Below, in pieces: positions 51,670 to 60,818 of a DNA stretch of 64,000 bases. The stretch spans positions 248,001-312,000 of the forward strand of contig CAVOTA010000001.1 in NCBI GenBank assembly GCA_963699055.1. The letters run 5' to 3'. The notes beneath the pieces were generated by a model. That model was not told the DNA's origin and did not search any database. It worked only from the letters and a program-made list of their open reading frames with translations. Position 1 is the first letter of the stretch. Each line of letters begins with the position of its first letter. A program made the position numbers and the translations under genes. The DNA is from Bog-756 sp963699055 (lineage in GTDB: Bacteria; Actinomycetota; Acidimicrobiia; Acidimicrobiales; RAAP-2).

Positions 51670-53067
51670 GTGAACCTGGACGAGCGAGCACAGCGCCTGG
51701 CCGCCGGCGCCGCCGCCGGCGCCGCCACACCGGACGCCATCAGTATCGCCGAGCTCTACGAACGTGTGGACCGGGCGGTGCGTTCGGCCTTTCCCGACGA
51801 CGTGTGGATCACCGGTGAGGTCCGGTCCATGAACGTCCTCCGCAGCGGCCACTGCTTCCTCGACCTGGTCGACCCGAACCAGGCGGACGACTCCGGCGCC
51901 CCCAAGCTCAACGCCAAGTGCTGGGCGGGCACCTGGCGCGGGGTCAAGGGGTCGCTCGACCGACTGGGCATCACACTCGAGGTCGGCATGGTCGTCCGGG
52001 CCCGGGGCAAGGTGGAGCTCTACAAGGCACGTGGGTCGGTCGACTTCATCCTCCGAGAGCTCGACTCCGAGGCGCTCATGGGTCGTGTGGCCGCCGAGCG
52101 TGCCCGGCTGGTCCAGGCCCTGGTCGATGAAGACCTGTACGACCGGCAGCGTCGCCTGCGCATGCCCGAGGTCCCACTGCGGATCGGTCTGGTGGCCAGT
52201 CAGGGGACCGAGGGTTACCACGACTTCCTGGGTCAGCTCGAGGCATCTGGGCTCGCCTTCGTGGTGACCCACGTGCAGAGCGCCGTCCAGGGCACCGACG
52301 CGCCGGAGCAGCTGGCGACGGCGGTGGCGACGCTCGGGGCCGCCGACGTCGACGTGATCGCCGTCGTTCGGGGCGGCGGTGCCAAGGCCGACCTGGCCGC
52401 CTTCGACCACGAACTGGTGGCCCGGGCCGTGGCATCCTGCGACGTCCCGGTGTGGACAGGCATCGGGCACACCAATGACGTTTCCGTGGTCGACGAGGTG
52501 GCCCAGCGGGCCTGCATCACCCCCACCGACTGCGGCCGCGAGCTGGCCGGCCGCGGCCTGTCGGCTTGGCAGCGGGTGGAGAGCGCCGGCCTGCGACTGG
52601 CCCGACTGGCCGCTCACGGCGCCGACCGCGAGGGCTCGGCCCTGGCGGCCCGACGTCGGGCACTCGTCATCGGGTCCCGGTCCCAGCTCGACCGCCAGGA
52701 CGACCGACTCGCCGCCGTGCGGGCCACCCTCGGACGGTCGGCGTCCACCGTGGTCGCCACTGCCGGGGCCGGCCTGGTGGCGCGGTCCGGACGCGTCGCC
52801 GCCGGGGCGGTCCAGGCGCTCGAGGTGGCCGAGCTGCGTGCCGCCCAACACCGGCGGCTGCTCGGTGCCTTCGATGTCCACCGCCAGCTCGAACGGGGCT
52901 GGTCGGTCACCCGTGGACCCGATGGCGCCGTGCTGCGCTCGATCGCCGGACTGGCTGTCGGAGCCACCGTGACCTCACAGCTGGCCGACGGCTCGCTGAC
53001 CTCCGAGGTGACGTCGACCGACCCCTCGCCACCCGCTGCACGACCCCTCCAGACAGGAGCACCCTGA
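51670..53067 (+). CDS. xseA: Exodeoxyribonuclease VII large subunit
   Basis: This 465-residue protein has an N-terminal OB-fold domain (SIAELYERVDRAVRSAFPDDVWITGEV) and the Exonuc_VII_L catalytic region (IGLVASQGTEGYHDFLGQL, DVIAVVRGGGAKADLAAFD, VPVWTGIGHTNDVSVVDEVA), where the Gly-rich and GIGH-x-D motifs carry metal-ligand residues. A coiled-coil part follows, and the C-terminal tail ends LERGWSVTRGPDGAVL. It degrades single-stranded DNA to oligonucleotides together with the small subunit. Overlaps xseB by one base. Confidence 0.93.
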   Translation: MNLDERAQRLAAGAAAGAATPDAISIAELYERVDRAVRSAFPDDVWITGEVRSMNVLRSGHCFLDLVDPNQADDSGAPKLNAKCWAGTWRGVKGSLDRLGITLEVGMVVRARGKVELYKARGSVDFILRELDSEALMGRVAAERARLVQALVDEDLYDRQRRLRMPEVPLRIGLVASQGTEGYHDFLGQLEASGLAFVVTHVQSAVQGTDAPEQLATAVATLGAADVDVIAVVRGGGAKADLAAFDHELVARAVASCDVPVWTGIGHTNDVSVVDEVAQRACITPTDCGRELAGRGLSAWQRVESAGLRLARLAAHGADREGSALAARRRALVIGSRSQLDRQDDRLAAVRATLGRSASTVVATAGAGLVARSGRVAAGAVQALEVAELRAAQHRRLLGAFDVHRQLERGWSVTRGPDGAVLRSIAGLAVGATVTSQLADGSLTSEVTSTDPSPPAARPLQTGAP

Positions 53068-53375
53068 TGCCACGTCCACCCGCCGACGACGTCACGACAC
53101 CCGTGGCCGACCTGACCTACGCCGAGGCCTCGGACGAGCTCGACGGAATCATCACCGAGTTCGAGTCCGGCGTCGTGGACGTCGACCGCCTCGTCACCCG
53201 GCTCGAGCGGGCAACGGAGATCGTGGACGAGCTCGACCGACGCCTGCGCGGCACACGGATGCGGGTCGACGAACTGGTGCCACGCCTGGAGGTTGCCGGC
53301 CAGGAGGAGGAGCCGGACTCGGACGACGGTGATCCGGGACCGTCCGACCCGGGGTCGGACGACAGTCTCTTCTGA
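53067..53375 (+). CDS. xseB: Exodeoxyribonuclease VII small subunit
   Basis: This 102-residue partner of XseA has the helical hairpin motif LTYAEASDELDGIITEFESG, then DVDRLVTRLERATEIVDEL. The acidic Asp/Ser-rich tail (PDSDDGDPGPSDPGSDD) is longer than usual. TGATG overlap with xseA and AGGAG upstream indicate coupled translation. Confidence 0.92.
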   Translation: MPRPPADDVTTPVADLTYAEASDELDGIITEFESGVVDVDRLVTRLERATEIVDELDRRLRGTRMRVDELVPRLEVAGQEEEPDSDDGDPGPSDPGSDDSLF

Positions 53376-53465
53376 CGGCGCCGGCCGAGGTGCCGGCGCC
53401 GGGGAGCGCCGCCCGCTTCGATCGTCGCGCCGGCAGGCTCGTACCCGTCGACCAGGGGGCGCGTC

Positions 53466-54197
53466 GTGTACTCGAGCACCTTCGGACGTGACGACCACTG
53501 GATGACCGGCACGATCGATTCGAACACCGCCACGTCCGTCTCGGACGGCCACTACGTGGTCCAGGCATCGGCGAGGTACCACCACGTCCTGCTCATGCCC
53601 TACGGCGTCCCACATCTCGGCATCTCGGTGCAGGCCGAGGCCACGGAATTCCCGACACAGGACATCTCCATGGGCGTCGGCTGCCGGTCGGTCGCCGCGG
53701 TCGATCCGGCGCTGGTGTACCAGCTGATGGTCTACCCGGACGGCAGCTGGTGGATCGAGGAGGCTCGAGTGTCCGGATCGGTCGCCATACTCACCTCTGG
53801 CCAGACGTCGCCTCTGGCGGCAACGGCGACCCTCCAGCTCACCTGTGTCCTCGCGCAGGTGTCCTCGGCCCACGAGACCACGCAGCTGGTGCTCTTCGTC
53901 GACGGTAACCAGGTCGCTGCCGTCGGCGTTCGGATCACCCACGTCGCTCCGGAGGGGGACGTTCCCGCCCTCGTGGTCGGTACCTTCGGCCCCTCCGTCC
54001 GCGTGGCGTTCGGCGCGGTCCTCGTCAGGAGCATCTTCTCCTCGTCCGCCGGTTCGGGTCCCGTCGCGTCACCGCAGTTCTCCGTGTTCGTCCGCACCGC
54101 CCCGGTTACCGCAGGCCACCCACCGCGATCCCAATGGGCCGCCGCCCGCCGCATCCGGTGGGACATCCGCGGTGCGTCTCACTCCACCGCACGGTGA
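53466..54197 (+). CDS. Protein with kinase-associated/LamG-like sugar-binding-type domain
   Basis: This 243-residue protein starts at GTG 53466. The layout MYSSTFGRDDHWMTGTIDSN, then DGHYVVQASAR and YGVPHLGISVQAEATEF resembles the jelly-roll domain found C-terminal to actinobacterial Ser/Thr kinases (D-x-F-x-D-x-x-x-GW ... Y-x-V). There is no kinase domain, signal peptide or TM segment here, so it is either a stand-alone domain protein or has lost its N-terminus. The C-terminus is Arg-rich. Confidence 0.55.
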   Translation: MYSSTFGRDDHWMTGTIDSNTATSVSDGHYVVQASARYHHVLLMPYGVPHLGISVQAEATEFPTQDISMGVGCRSVAAVDPALVYQLMVYPDGSWWIEEARVSGSVAILTSGQTSPLAATATLQLTCVLAQVSSAHETTQLVLFVDGNQVAAVGVRITHVAPEGDVPALVVGTFGPSVRVAFGAVLVRSIFSSSAGSGPVASPQFSVFVRTAPVTAGHPPRSQWAAARRIRWDIRGASHSTAR

Positions 54198-54354
54198 GAT
54201 CGACAGGTCGTCGTCGGTCACCGGCAACCGGAGGCGGACCGCCCTGAGATCGAGCAGCTCTCGAGGGGACCGTCCCACGACCGGAGGTGGGCTCAGGGCA
54301 GGGAAGGGCGATCGTCGGCTGCGCCCCGTACCCGAGGATGCGACAGCGTCGACC

Positions 54355-55500
54355 TCAGGAATCGACGTCGAAGGCGGCGTAGTACGGGGCGAAACGCTCC
54401 CTCACCTGACCAGCGTCCAGTCCGTAGTCGGACAGTCGGTAGGTGTGTGAGCCGTGCGTTCCTGGCTCGTGGGTGGCCGCCCACCGGGCCACCGACGTGC
54501 GCGAGACCTCGTCGAAGGGGAGACCGATCCGGTCCAGCCCCCGTTGCAGGCCCGACAGCGGATCGGACTGCAGTTCCGAGAAGCTGATATCGGCGAAACG
54601 TTCGTCTCCCACGCGCTCCCGGAACGCCATGGCCCGCTCCACGGCGGTCCACCACCGGTCGAGTTGCTCCGTGCCCAGTTCGAGGGAGTCATCGCGCTCG
54701 CTGCTCCAGCTGCGGGTGTAGTGGATGAGGCTGCAGACCGAGCCCAGCACCTGCGCGGGGTCACGGTGACTCCAGAGGAAGCGCGCGTTCGGATAGGCCT
54801 CGACCAGGGCATCGAGGGAGAACATGTGCACCGGTGTCTTCAGATGCCAGAGCGTCGGGGGGCAGTGCCACTGGAGGAGGCGGAGCACGCGCCGGTGGTA
54901 GCGGTAGGTCGCCGTCATGTCGGTGTCCATGACCCAGTCCAGGTAGGAGGGCACCCGGGCAAAGCCGTCGAAGTGAACCGTACGGAAGCTCATGCCCATG
55001 AGGTCCTGGCACTCCGTGGCCGTGGTGGCCTCCGTGTGGTACATCGTCTGCATCAGCGGGAACGCCTCGTTCATGAGGGCCAGGTTCGCCTCGGTGGTGG
55101 CGATCCGGGGATCCGTGTGCTCAGTGGACGTCTCCGGCGGCGGGGCGGGGGAGCCCGACTCCCACAGTCGGAGCGACCGGAATTGGGGATCGGCGGCGAC
55201 GAGTTGGCTGAGCGCGGTGGTACCGGTGCGTGGGAGACCGATGACGAACACCGGCCCACCGACCACCTCGTCGTCGATCTCGGGGTGGAGGCGGTACGTC
55301 TCCTCCACGGTCAGCCGGGCGGCGAGGAGTGCCGTCAGCCTGGCGTGCTGCATGATCTCGCCGAGCTCCGTCAGGTCGCCCTCGCCGTTCATCGACGACA
55401 CCAGGCGTTCGAGTCCCTCGCGGTAGTGGTCGCCGCCGGTGTCGTCCAGTCCCGTCTGCGCCCGGGCATCACGCTCGATCCCGTCCACGTCGAGCGTCAT
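54355..55500 (-). CDS. Sulfotransferase, Sulfotransfer_3-type
   Basis: This 381-residue protein has PAPS-loop FVIGLPRTGTTALSQLVAADP and 3'-phosphate region FLWSHRDPAQVLGSVCSLI. This subfamily (common in mycobacteria and marine actinobacteria) differs from the three polysaccharide-locus enzymes and usually acts on lipids or small molecules. ATG 55498-55500 overlaps the stop of the DUF1214 gene as ATGA, so the two are coupled. Confidence 0.85.
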   Translation of the reverse strand: MTLDVDGIERDARAQTGLDDTGGDHYREGLERLVSSMNGEGDLTELGEIMQHARLTALLAARLTVEETYRLHPEIDDEVVGGPVFVIGLPRTGTTALSQLVAADPQFRSLRLWESGSPAPPPETSTEHTDPRIATTEANLALMNEAFPLMQTMYHTEATTATECQDLMGMSFRTVHFDGFARVPSYLDWVMDTDMTATYRYHRRVLRLLQWHCPPTLWHLKTPVHMFSLDALVEAYPNARFLWSHRDPAQVLGSVCSLIHYTRSWSSERDDSLELGTEQLDRWWTAVERAMAFRERVGDERFADISFSELQSDPLSGLQRGLDRIGLPFDEVSRTSVARWAATHEPGTHGSHTYRLSDYGLDAGQVRERFAPYYAAFDVDS

Positions 55501-56726
55501 CTCGGGAACCGCCGGCTCACCGCTCTCCGGCGGACCTCGATCGAAGCGGTCCGTTCGTCCGGGGTGACCCGTCGGGTGTCCGGGGGCAGCTCGTCAGCCA
55601 CTCGGTCGAACGACACGAGCCTGGTGGTGGGCACAGGGGCCGTCTCGGTGCGGACGCACCGCAGGATGATCGGCCCTTCGCTGTGCCCGGCGGTGTCGAG
55701 CCAATTGGCGACGCCCGGATCCCGGTGTGCGACGACCACCCGGACCTTCCCGTCATCGTCGACGAACGCCTGGTGGCCGTTCAGACTCGACTGCCGGTTG
55801 CCGTAGTCGATGGTCTCCCACCAGAGGTTCCCCAGCGAATAGCTCCAGTACAGGCCTTCGGGCGGCGTGATCTCGATGACGAGTGCCTCGTCGGGTCCGA
55901 GCTTCCAGGATCCGATCACCGGCCGGTTCTCGGCGGCTGCGCCCATGGCCGTTCCGTCCAGAGGGGGGAGGAAGGTGTTGGGCGCCTCGGGGTTCGAGAA
56001 GCCCAGGAAGAAGTTCAGGTTCTCCTCCACGAAGTCGCCCAGGGCGATGACCTGGCGGGCGATGGCCGCCTGCGGCTCCACGGTGGGGCGCCCCTCGGCC
56101 CCGGTGGGCCCCGACAGCGTCTCGATCGACATGGTCACGGGAACCTCGTGCTCCCAGTCGTAGAAGAAGTGGCGGACCACGAGCATGGTCGCGGACCCGT
56201 CGAGGGGGAGCCAGTTGCCGTCGTGGGGTTCGGCCGAGAGGATGATCTCGAACTCGCCCCCCGGCCCCAGGTCGAACTCGTCGATCAGGGCGTTCGACGT
56301 CGACGCCATCCCGGCCATGACCTGGAGTCCGACGTACCGCGCCGACCCGCGGGTGCCCCGCAGCCGGTAGGTGCTGCCACCCGCGAGCGCCGAGCCCACG
56401 TAGATGCAGTCAGGGCACTCCATGCCCCACTTGTAGGCGGCATCCAGACCGGACGGCTTGATCGCCGGGACCTGGTCCAGTCCCCGTCGGAGGAGTTCGT
56501 CGATCCCCACGCCCAGCAGCACCAGGAGATGCCGGAACCCGGAGCTCATGTCCATCGGATCGTGGGGGACGGCGTCGGACAGCACGGTGTCGCCGGCCCG
56601 CCTGAGCGTGTCGAGCAGGTGGTTCCACGCCTGGCCCGACTCGAGATCGTGAGCGGTTGCGTCGCCGGCGGTGGCTGCCTCGCTGACCGAGAAGGGCAGC
56701 CACGCCGGGTTCGTGAACGAGCTCAT
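55497..56726 (-). CDS. DUF1214-domain protein
   Basis: This 409-residue soluble protein has a C-terminal DUF1214 beta domain (EALVIEITPPEGLYWSYSL, GNRQSSLNGHQAFVDDDGKVRVVVAHRDPGVANWLDT). The N-terminal part is helical (AWNHLLDTLRRAGDTVL, FRHLLVLLGVGIDELL). DUF1214 members often appear with DUF1254 in envelope-linked operons; function unknown. ATG 56726 was chosen because sequence upstream is low-complexity. Coupling with a sulfotransferase suggests they share a substrate (inference). Confidence 0.8.
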   Translation of the reverse strand: MSSFTNPAWLPFSVSEAATAGDATAHDLESGQAWNHLLDTLRRAGDTVLSDAVPHDPMDMSSGFRHLLVLLGVGIDELLRRGLDQVPAIKPSGLDAAYKWGMECPDCIYVGSALAGGSTYRLRGTRGSARYVGLQVMAGMASTSNALIDEFDLGPGGEFEIILSAEPHDGNWLPLDGSATMLVVRHFFYDWEHEVPVTMSIETLSGPTGAEGRPTVEPQAAIARQVIALGDFVEENLNFFLGFSNPEAPNTFLPPLDGTAMGAAAENRPVIGSWKLGPDEALVIEITPPEGLYWSYSLGNLWWETIDYGNRQSSLNGHQAFVDDDGKVRVVVAHRDPGVANWLDTAGHSEGPIILRCVRTETAPVPTTRLVSFDRVADELPPDTRRVTPDERTASIEVRRRAVSRRFPR

Positions 56727-57094
56727 GGGTGACCTGGCGTGGCTGCTCCGGTGGACATCGACGACCCCTTCCCTGCGAACCGGGCCACGTCCAGGAGGTG
56801 TGGACGTGCCGTCGGACCGGTGGTGCGACGCATCCTCCTCCCTGTTGCGACCGGGTGACGCCGTCGGGGACGGTCCGGGGCGGGAGGAGCGCCGGTGATG
56901 ACAGTACATGGCGGGACGGTCGCAGGTGCCGGGCCGTCGGCGACCGTGGACGCGCCGGTCGGTGACGGCGCGGGGAGCATGCGGAGTGCGGCCTGGGGGC
57001 GGACATCGACGTGGATCCCGGACGGGTACCCCGTGTCCCCGGGGGGCGGACCGCTCGGAGGGTACGCCGACCGGCGACATGCGAACATCCGGCG
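56727..57094. other. Divergent intergenic region
   Basis: These 368 bp lie between the DUF1214 gene (minus) and the broken methyltransferase gene (plus). Overlapping frames exist but are Arg/Pro/Gly-rich on every strand. No clear promoter box was resolved. Confidence 0.4.
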
Positions 57095-57744
57095 ATGGGT
57101 GGTTTCGAGCCGGGTGCGACGTCGTGGGTGGACCGTCTGGGGAGCCTGCGCAACGTGGTCCGCCAGGAGGTGATCGCCCGCCAGATCGCACCCTTTGCCG
57201 GGACGGGGGCGGCCGTCCTCGACGTCGACTGCGGTCAGGGCACCCAGGCGCTGCGGCTGCAACTGGGTGGCTGCAGGGTGACCGGGGTCGACCCGTCCGC
57301 CGAGCTCCTCGCACTGTGCGCGGCAACGGCCACGGCACGGCGTCTCGACGTCGGACTGCTCCCGGGAGGGATCGAGGATCTCGCCGGGCTGTGCGGGGAT
57401 CGGACGTTCGATCTGGTCTGCTGCCGCGGCGTGATGATGTACCTGGACGACTGGCTGGGGCCCTCAGGGCTCTGTCACCGAGGCTGGCCGACGGTGGTCG
57501 GATGTCCGTCACCTTCCGCAACGGTGGGGCGCTGGCCATGCGCCCCGGCCTGCGGGGCGACTGGGCTTCGGCGATCGCCGCCTTCCGGTCGACGAACTAC
57601 GTCAACGAACCCGGCGTCGCGGCCCGTGCCGACCGGATCGACGAGATCGAGGCGGCGCTCGCCTCGGCGGGGCAAGCCGGTGCCACGGAGCCGTACAAGT
57701 GGCTGGGCTCCCAGCTGCACGTCGTCGCCGGGGCGGCCCCATGA
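57095..57744 (+). pseudogene. SAM-dependent methyltransferase, frameshifted
   Basis: The N-terminal half reads in one frame from ATG 57095 (AAVLDVDCGQGTQALRLQL as motif I, FDLVCCRGVMMYLDDW as motif IV). The C-terminal half (LRALSPRLADGGRMSVTFRN, GLRGDWASAIAAFRSTNYVN) is in the -1 frame and ends at 57744. A one-base loss near the CTGGGGCCC run at 57455-57463 would explain this. Motif I also has Asp where family members have Gly (LDVGCG). It is a recent pseudogene or a sequencing error. Confidence 0.75.
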
Positions 57745-57883
57745 CGCGGTGACCCGGTCGCCGGCCCAGGGTTCGGTGGCCGAGGACGTGTGCCTGCAGG
57801 CCGGTTGAGGGACCGACCGTGCACGGCACGCCCGGGACGGATGCGACCGACCGGAGAGCCGTCCCCGGTCGGGGCCGGCATGC

Positions 57884-57889
57884 CACAAT
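57884..57889 (+). promoter_or_regulatory. Possible leaderless -10 box CACAAT
   Basis: CACAAT lies seven bases before GTG 57897, with no ribosome-binding site between. It is a weak match to TANNNT. Confidence 0.35.
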
Positions 57890-57896
57890 TGCCCTC

Positions 57897-58511
57897 GTGC
57901 GCCACAACCCGCTCCACGCCACCGAGGACGTCGAGGTGGTGCGCCGGATGATCCAGGAGCATCCGTGGGGGATCCTGGTGAGCGACAAGCTCGGCGACCT
58001 GGTCGCCTCGCACTATCCGGTGCTGCTGGACGACGACGCCCAGGGCCTCACGGTCCTGACGCATGTCGGGAGGCCCGATGAGACGATCCACGGATTCGGG
58101 GACAGCGAGGTCCTGCTCATCGTCCAGGGGCGCCATGGATACATCTCGCCCAGCTGGTACGCGCCGGGTGCGATCCGGGCACCGACCTGGAACTTCAGTG
58201 CCGCGCACTGCTACGGCGTGCCGGAGCTCCTCGATCCGGAGGAGAACCTCGCGGTGCTGGCGAGGCTCGTCGAGCACTTCGAACGGCACGTGGACGACCC
58301 GATGTTCCTGGACCCGGACTGGGGTCGTCCGATCGCGCACGGAACCGTCGGCATCCGCCTGCCCATCACCCGCTTCGTGTGCAAGATCAAGATGAGCCAG
58401 GACAAGGACCCGGTGACCCAGCGCCAGGTGATGGCGGCCCTGCGTGCTCCCGGGCGATATCACCATCCTGGACTGGCGGACGACATGGAGCGGGCGCTCT
58501 CGGAACCCTGA
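57897..58511 (+). CDS. PaiB-like FMN-binding protein
   Basis: This 204-residue protein has a split-barrel flavin fold with PaiB landmarks: HPWGILVSDKLGDLVASHYP, LTVLTHVGRPDETI, VLLIVQGRHGYISPSWY and IRAPTWNFSAAHCYG. PaiB proteins were first described as FMN-binding negative regulators of sporulation and protease genes; many act as heme or flavin reductase-like enzymes. GTG 57897 was chosen over an upstream ATG because the preceding residues are low-complexity. Confidence 0.82.
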   Translation: MRHNPLHATEDVEVVRRMIQEHPWGILVSDKLGDLVASHYPVLLDDDAQGLTVLTHVGRPDETIHGFGDSEVLLIVQGRHGYISPSWYAPGAIRAPTWNFSAAHCYGVPELLDPEENLAVLARLVEHFERHVDDPMFLDPDWGRPIAHGTVGIRLPITRFVCKIKMSQDKDPVTQRQVMAALRAPGRYHHPGLADDMERALSEP

Positions 58512-58586
58512 ACGGGCGCGTCTCGCCACCCCTGGGCGCGCCGATGCCCCGTTCGCCGGGCCGGGTCGCCGCCCGGTGGTGCGAGG

Positions 58587-59339
58587 TCAACGGTCCCGCC
58601 CGCCGGCTGCGTCGTCCTCGCCGACCGGCTGCGTCAGATGGTCGTCGAAGAACGAGAGGATGCGCCGGCGGGCGTCGAGAGCGGCACCCTCGTGGAAGTG
58701 CGATCCGGACAGCTTGGCCAGGACCCTGAAGATGACCGATGCCTCGGCAGGATCGTGGTCGTTCAGGAACGAGTGCCCTGCGTCGGCATACACCTTGACG
58801 TCGTGTCCGACTCCGTTGGAGCGCAGTGCCTCGTCGAGCCGGCCAGGTGCCTTGCGCAACGGACGGTCCTTGGCCCCGTAGCTCCCGATCACCGGACATG
58901 CACCCCGCAACAGGTCCCCGGCATCCTTGGGTACCGCTCCGTAGTTGACGCTCGACGCCGAGAACCCCGGCCGGGGCGCCAGCAGGAGCGCGAACCCCCC
59001 TCCCATGCAGAAGCCGATGACACCGATCCGCCCCGTGCAGTCCGGGCGGTCGGCGAGCCACGCCCGCGTGGCCTCCAGGTCGTCGAAGGCCCGACCCTTG
59101 CGGGCGAGCGCGTCCCGGATCACCGTAGGCATGCATCGGGCCTTGTTGCCCCCGTGATACAGGTCCGGCGCCGCCGCCAGGAATCCCGCGCCCGCCAACC
59201 AGTCCGCCTGTCGCCGCAGGTCCGTGCTCATCCCGAAGACATCGTGGATGACCACGATGCCGGGCCACGGACCGTCACCGGCCGGCACGGCCAGATAGGC
59301 CGGGAGGGTGCCGGCAGTCGGGATCTCCACGTCGGTCAT
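58587..59339 (-). CDS. Dienelactone hydrolase family protein
   Basis: This 250-residue alpha/beta hydrolase has GIVVIHDVFGMSTDLRRQAD, nucleophile Cys in VIGFCMGGGFALLL, acid Asp in SYGAKDRPL and base His in YADAGHSFLNDH. The Cys-Asp-His triad is the dienelactone-hydrolase type, used in chlorocatechol breakdown and many unrelated ester cleavages. No catabolic neighbours are present, so the substrate is open. Divergent from the DinB gene. Confidence 0.87.
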   Translation of the reverse strand: MTDVEIPTAGTLPAYLAVPAGDGPWPGIVVIHDVFGMSTDLRRQADWLAGAGFLAAAPDLYHGGNKARCMPTVIRDALARKGRAFDDLEATRAWLADRPDCTGRIGVIGFCMGGGFALLLAPRPGFSASSVNYGAVPKDAGDLLRGACPVIGSYGAKDRPLRKAPGRLDEALRSNGVGHDVKVYADAGHSFLNDHDPAEASVIFRVLAKLSGSHFHEGAALDARRRILSFFDDHLTQPVGEDDAAGGRDR

Positions 59340-59423
59340 GACTCCATCATGACCCGAGGACGACCCGGTGCCCACCTCGTCTCCGAGCCGGTGTTCCGGG
59401 TGGTCATCGGCAAGACTGCTGCC

Positions 59424-60017
59424 GTGACCGACGACGCGACCCGCCCTGATCCCGACATTCCGACGGAGCGGCACTTCGGATGGTCGAACCTGTTCGTCGC
59501 TCCCGACGAGGACCCGAGGAGCGATTCCCCCTCGATCGGCGAGAAGGCGACGCTGATCGACTTCCTCACGGGCTGCCGCCAGACGCTGGAGCTCAAGTGC
59601 CAGGGCCTGGGTCCCGAGCAGATGGCCCGATGCGCCGTCCCACCTTCGAACCTGTCGCTCCTGGGCCTCGTCCGTCACATGACCGACGTCGAGCGGTACT
59701 GGTTCCGTCGGGTCCTCTCGGGTGAGGATGCACCCCGTCGCTATCGCACGGCGGAGGACCGTGACGCCGACTTCAACGGTGCGACCGCCGATCCGGCCGC
59801 CGCCGAAGGTGCGTGGGCCGCGTGGCGCGAGGAGGTCACCTACGCCGAGCGGTACGTCGACGGTGTACACGATCTCGGGTCGACGGTGCCGCTACCCGAT
59901 GAGGACGAGGAGATCGCGGTGCGTGAGGTGCTCACGCACATGATCGAGGAGTATGCCCGGCACTGCGGCCACGCCGACCTGCTCCGCGAGCGCATCGACG
60001 GGCGGGTGGGTGTCTAG
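59424..60017 (+). CDS. DinB/DUF664 family protein
   Basis: This 197-residue four-helix-bundle protein has metal-binding histidines in LLGLVRHMTDVERYWF, and in VLTHMIEEYARHCGHADLL (two His). The beginning EKATLIDFLTGCRQTLELK is typical of DUF664. Actinobacterial members include mycothiol-dependent enzymes. GTG 59424 was chosen because the protein-like sequence begins there. Upstream starts would overlap the divergent hydrolase promoter. Confidence 0.85.
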   Translation: MTDDATRPDPDIPTERHFGWSNLFVAPDEDPRSDSPSIGEKATLIDFLTGCRQTLELKCQGLGPEQMARCAVPPSNLSLLGLVRHMTDVERYWFRRVLSGEDAPRRYRTAEDRDADFNGATADPAAAEGAWAAWREEVTYAERYVDGVHDLGSTVPLPDEDEEIAVREVLTHMIEEYARHCGHADLLRERIDGRVGV

Positions 60018-60226
60018 GTGACGAGACGGTGCTCCGCTCGTACCGGCTCGGTGGGAGCTCCAGCCTGCTCCGCTCGACCCCCACCGTGGGACCTCCTCAG
60101 GGTGGATCAACCGGGACCCCTCCGACCCGATGCACGACGACCGGTGCGGGCCGTCCCTGACCGCCGGACCGGTGGGGCCCCCGTCGCGCCGATGTCAGGA
60201 GACGGTGCCCGATCGGGCGAGGCCGG

Positions 60227-60793
60227 TCACCGGGCGGGCGGCTCGTCCGGGGCGTCCCAGGGGACCACGCCGGACGTCCAGTGGGTGATGCGCTCGTCCT
60301 GATCGTTCTCGTACAGATGACGCGGCGGCTGGGCGAAGGTGTTGTAGGGCCGACAGCGGAGCACGACCCGGTCCTCCTCCTCCGCCATGGCGGCCACGAC
60401 CGGGCGGGCGTCCTCGGTCAGCACCTCGCCGGACATCCTTCCGGCGACGGCCATCATGACGTCGACGACCAGGTCGGGGGAGTCATCGACCACCGCGTCG
60501 CAGTACACCTGGAGGTAGGCGAAGGGCCACCGTTCGTCGAGGACGCAGATGCTCACCTTCGGGTTGCGGGCCACCGCCTTGGCCTTGCCGCGGGCGCGCA
60601 TGGTGGAGACGAGCAGCTCACCACTGTCGGTCGGGATGTAGTACACGATCGACATCGCCGGCCCGTCGGCGCGACGCGGCGTTCCGAACACGCAGGTCCG
60701 ATGGGTGCGGACGAACTCACGGCGCTCGGACGGCAGCATGTCGCGGTCGGTGGGGACGGAGGACGGCTCGGGGGACAACGGCAGGAGTTTCAT
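60227..60793 (-). CDS. Pyridoxamine-5'-phosphate-oxidase-fold flavin/F420-binding protein
   Basis: This 188-residue split-barrel protein has LPSERREFVRTHRTCVFGTP, MSIVYYIPTDSGELLVSTM, ARGKAKAVARNPKVSICVL and a C-terminal WP-rich tail. The pattern is that of actinobacterial PPOX-class F420- or FMN-dependent oxidoreductases. It is divergent from the TetR gene across only 25 bp, and a TATCAT box eight bases before ATG 60793 suggests leaderless expression under TetR control. Confidence 0.82.
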   Translation of the reverse strand: MKLLPLSPEPSSVPTDRDMLPSERREFVRTHRTCVFGTPRRADGPAMSIVYYIPTDSGELLVSTMRARGKAKAVARNPKVSICVLDERWPFAYLQVYCDAVVDDSPDLVVDVMMAVAGRMSGEVLTEDARPVVAAMAEEEDRVVLRCRPYNTFAQPPRHLYENDQDERITHWTSGVVPWDAPDEPPAR

Positions 60794-60818
60794 ATTATGA
60801 GATGATAACATCACCCAT
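60794..60818. promoter_or_regulatory. Bidirectional leaderless promoter with TetR-type operators
   Basis: The 25-bp gap is AT-rich. It contains two -10 boxes, TAACAT (60806-60811) seven bases before the TetR ATG and TATCAT (60802-60807, minus) eight bases before the PPOX ATG. The palindrome TCATA-T-TATGA (60790-60800) covers the PPOX start, and GATGATAACATC (60801-60812) covers both boxes. A TetR dimer there would block both genes. Confidence 0.65.
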
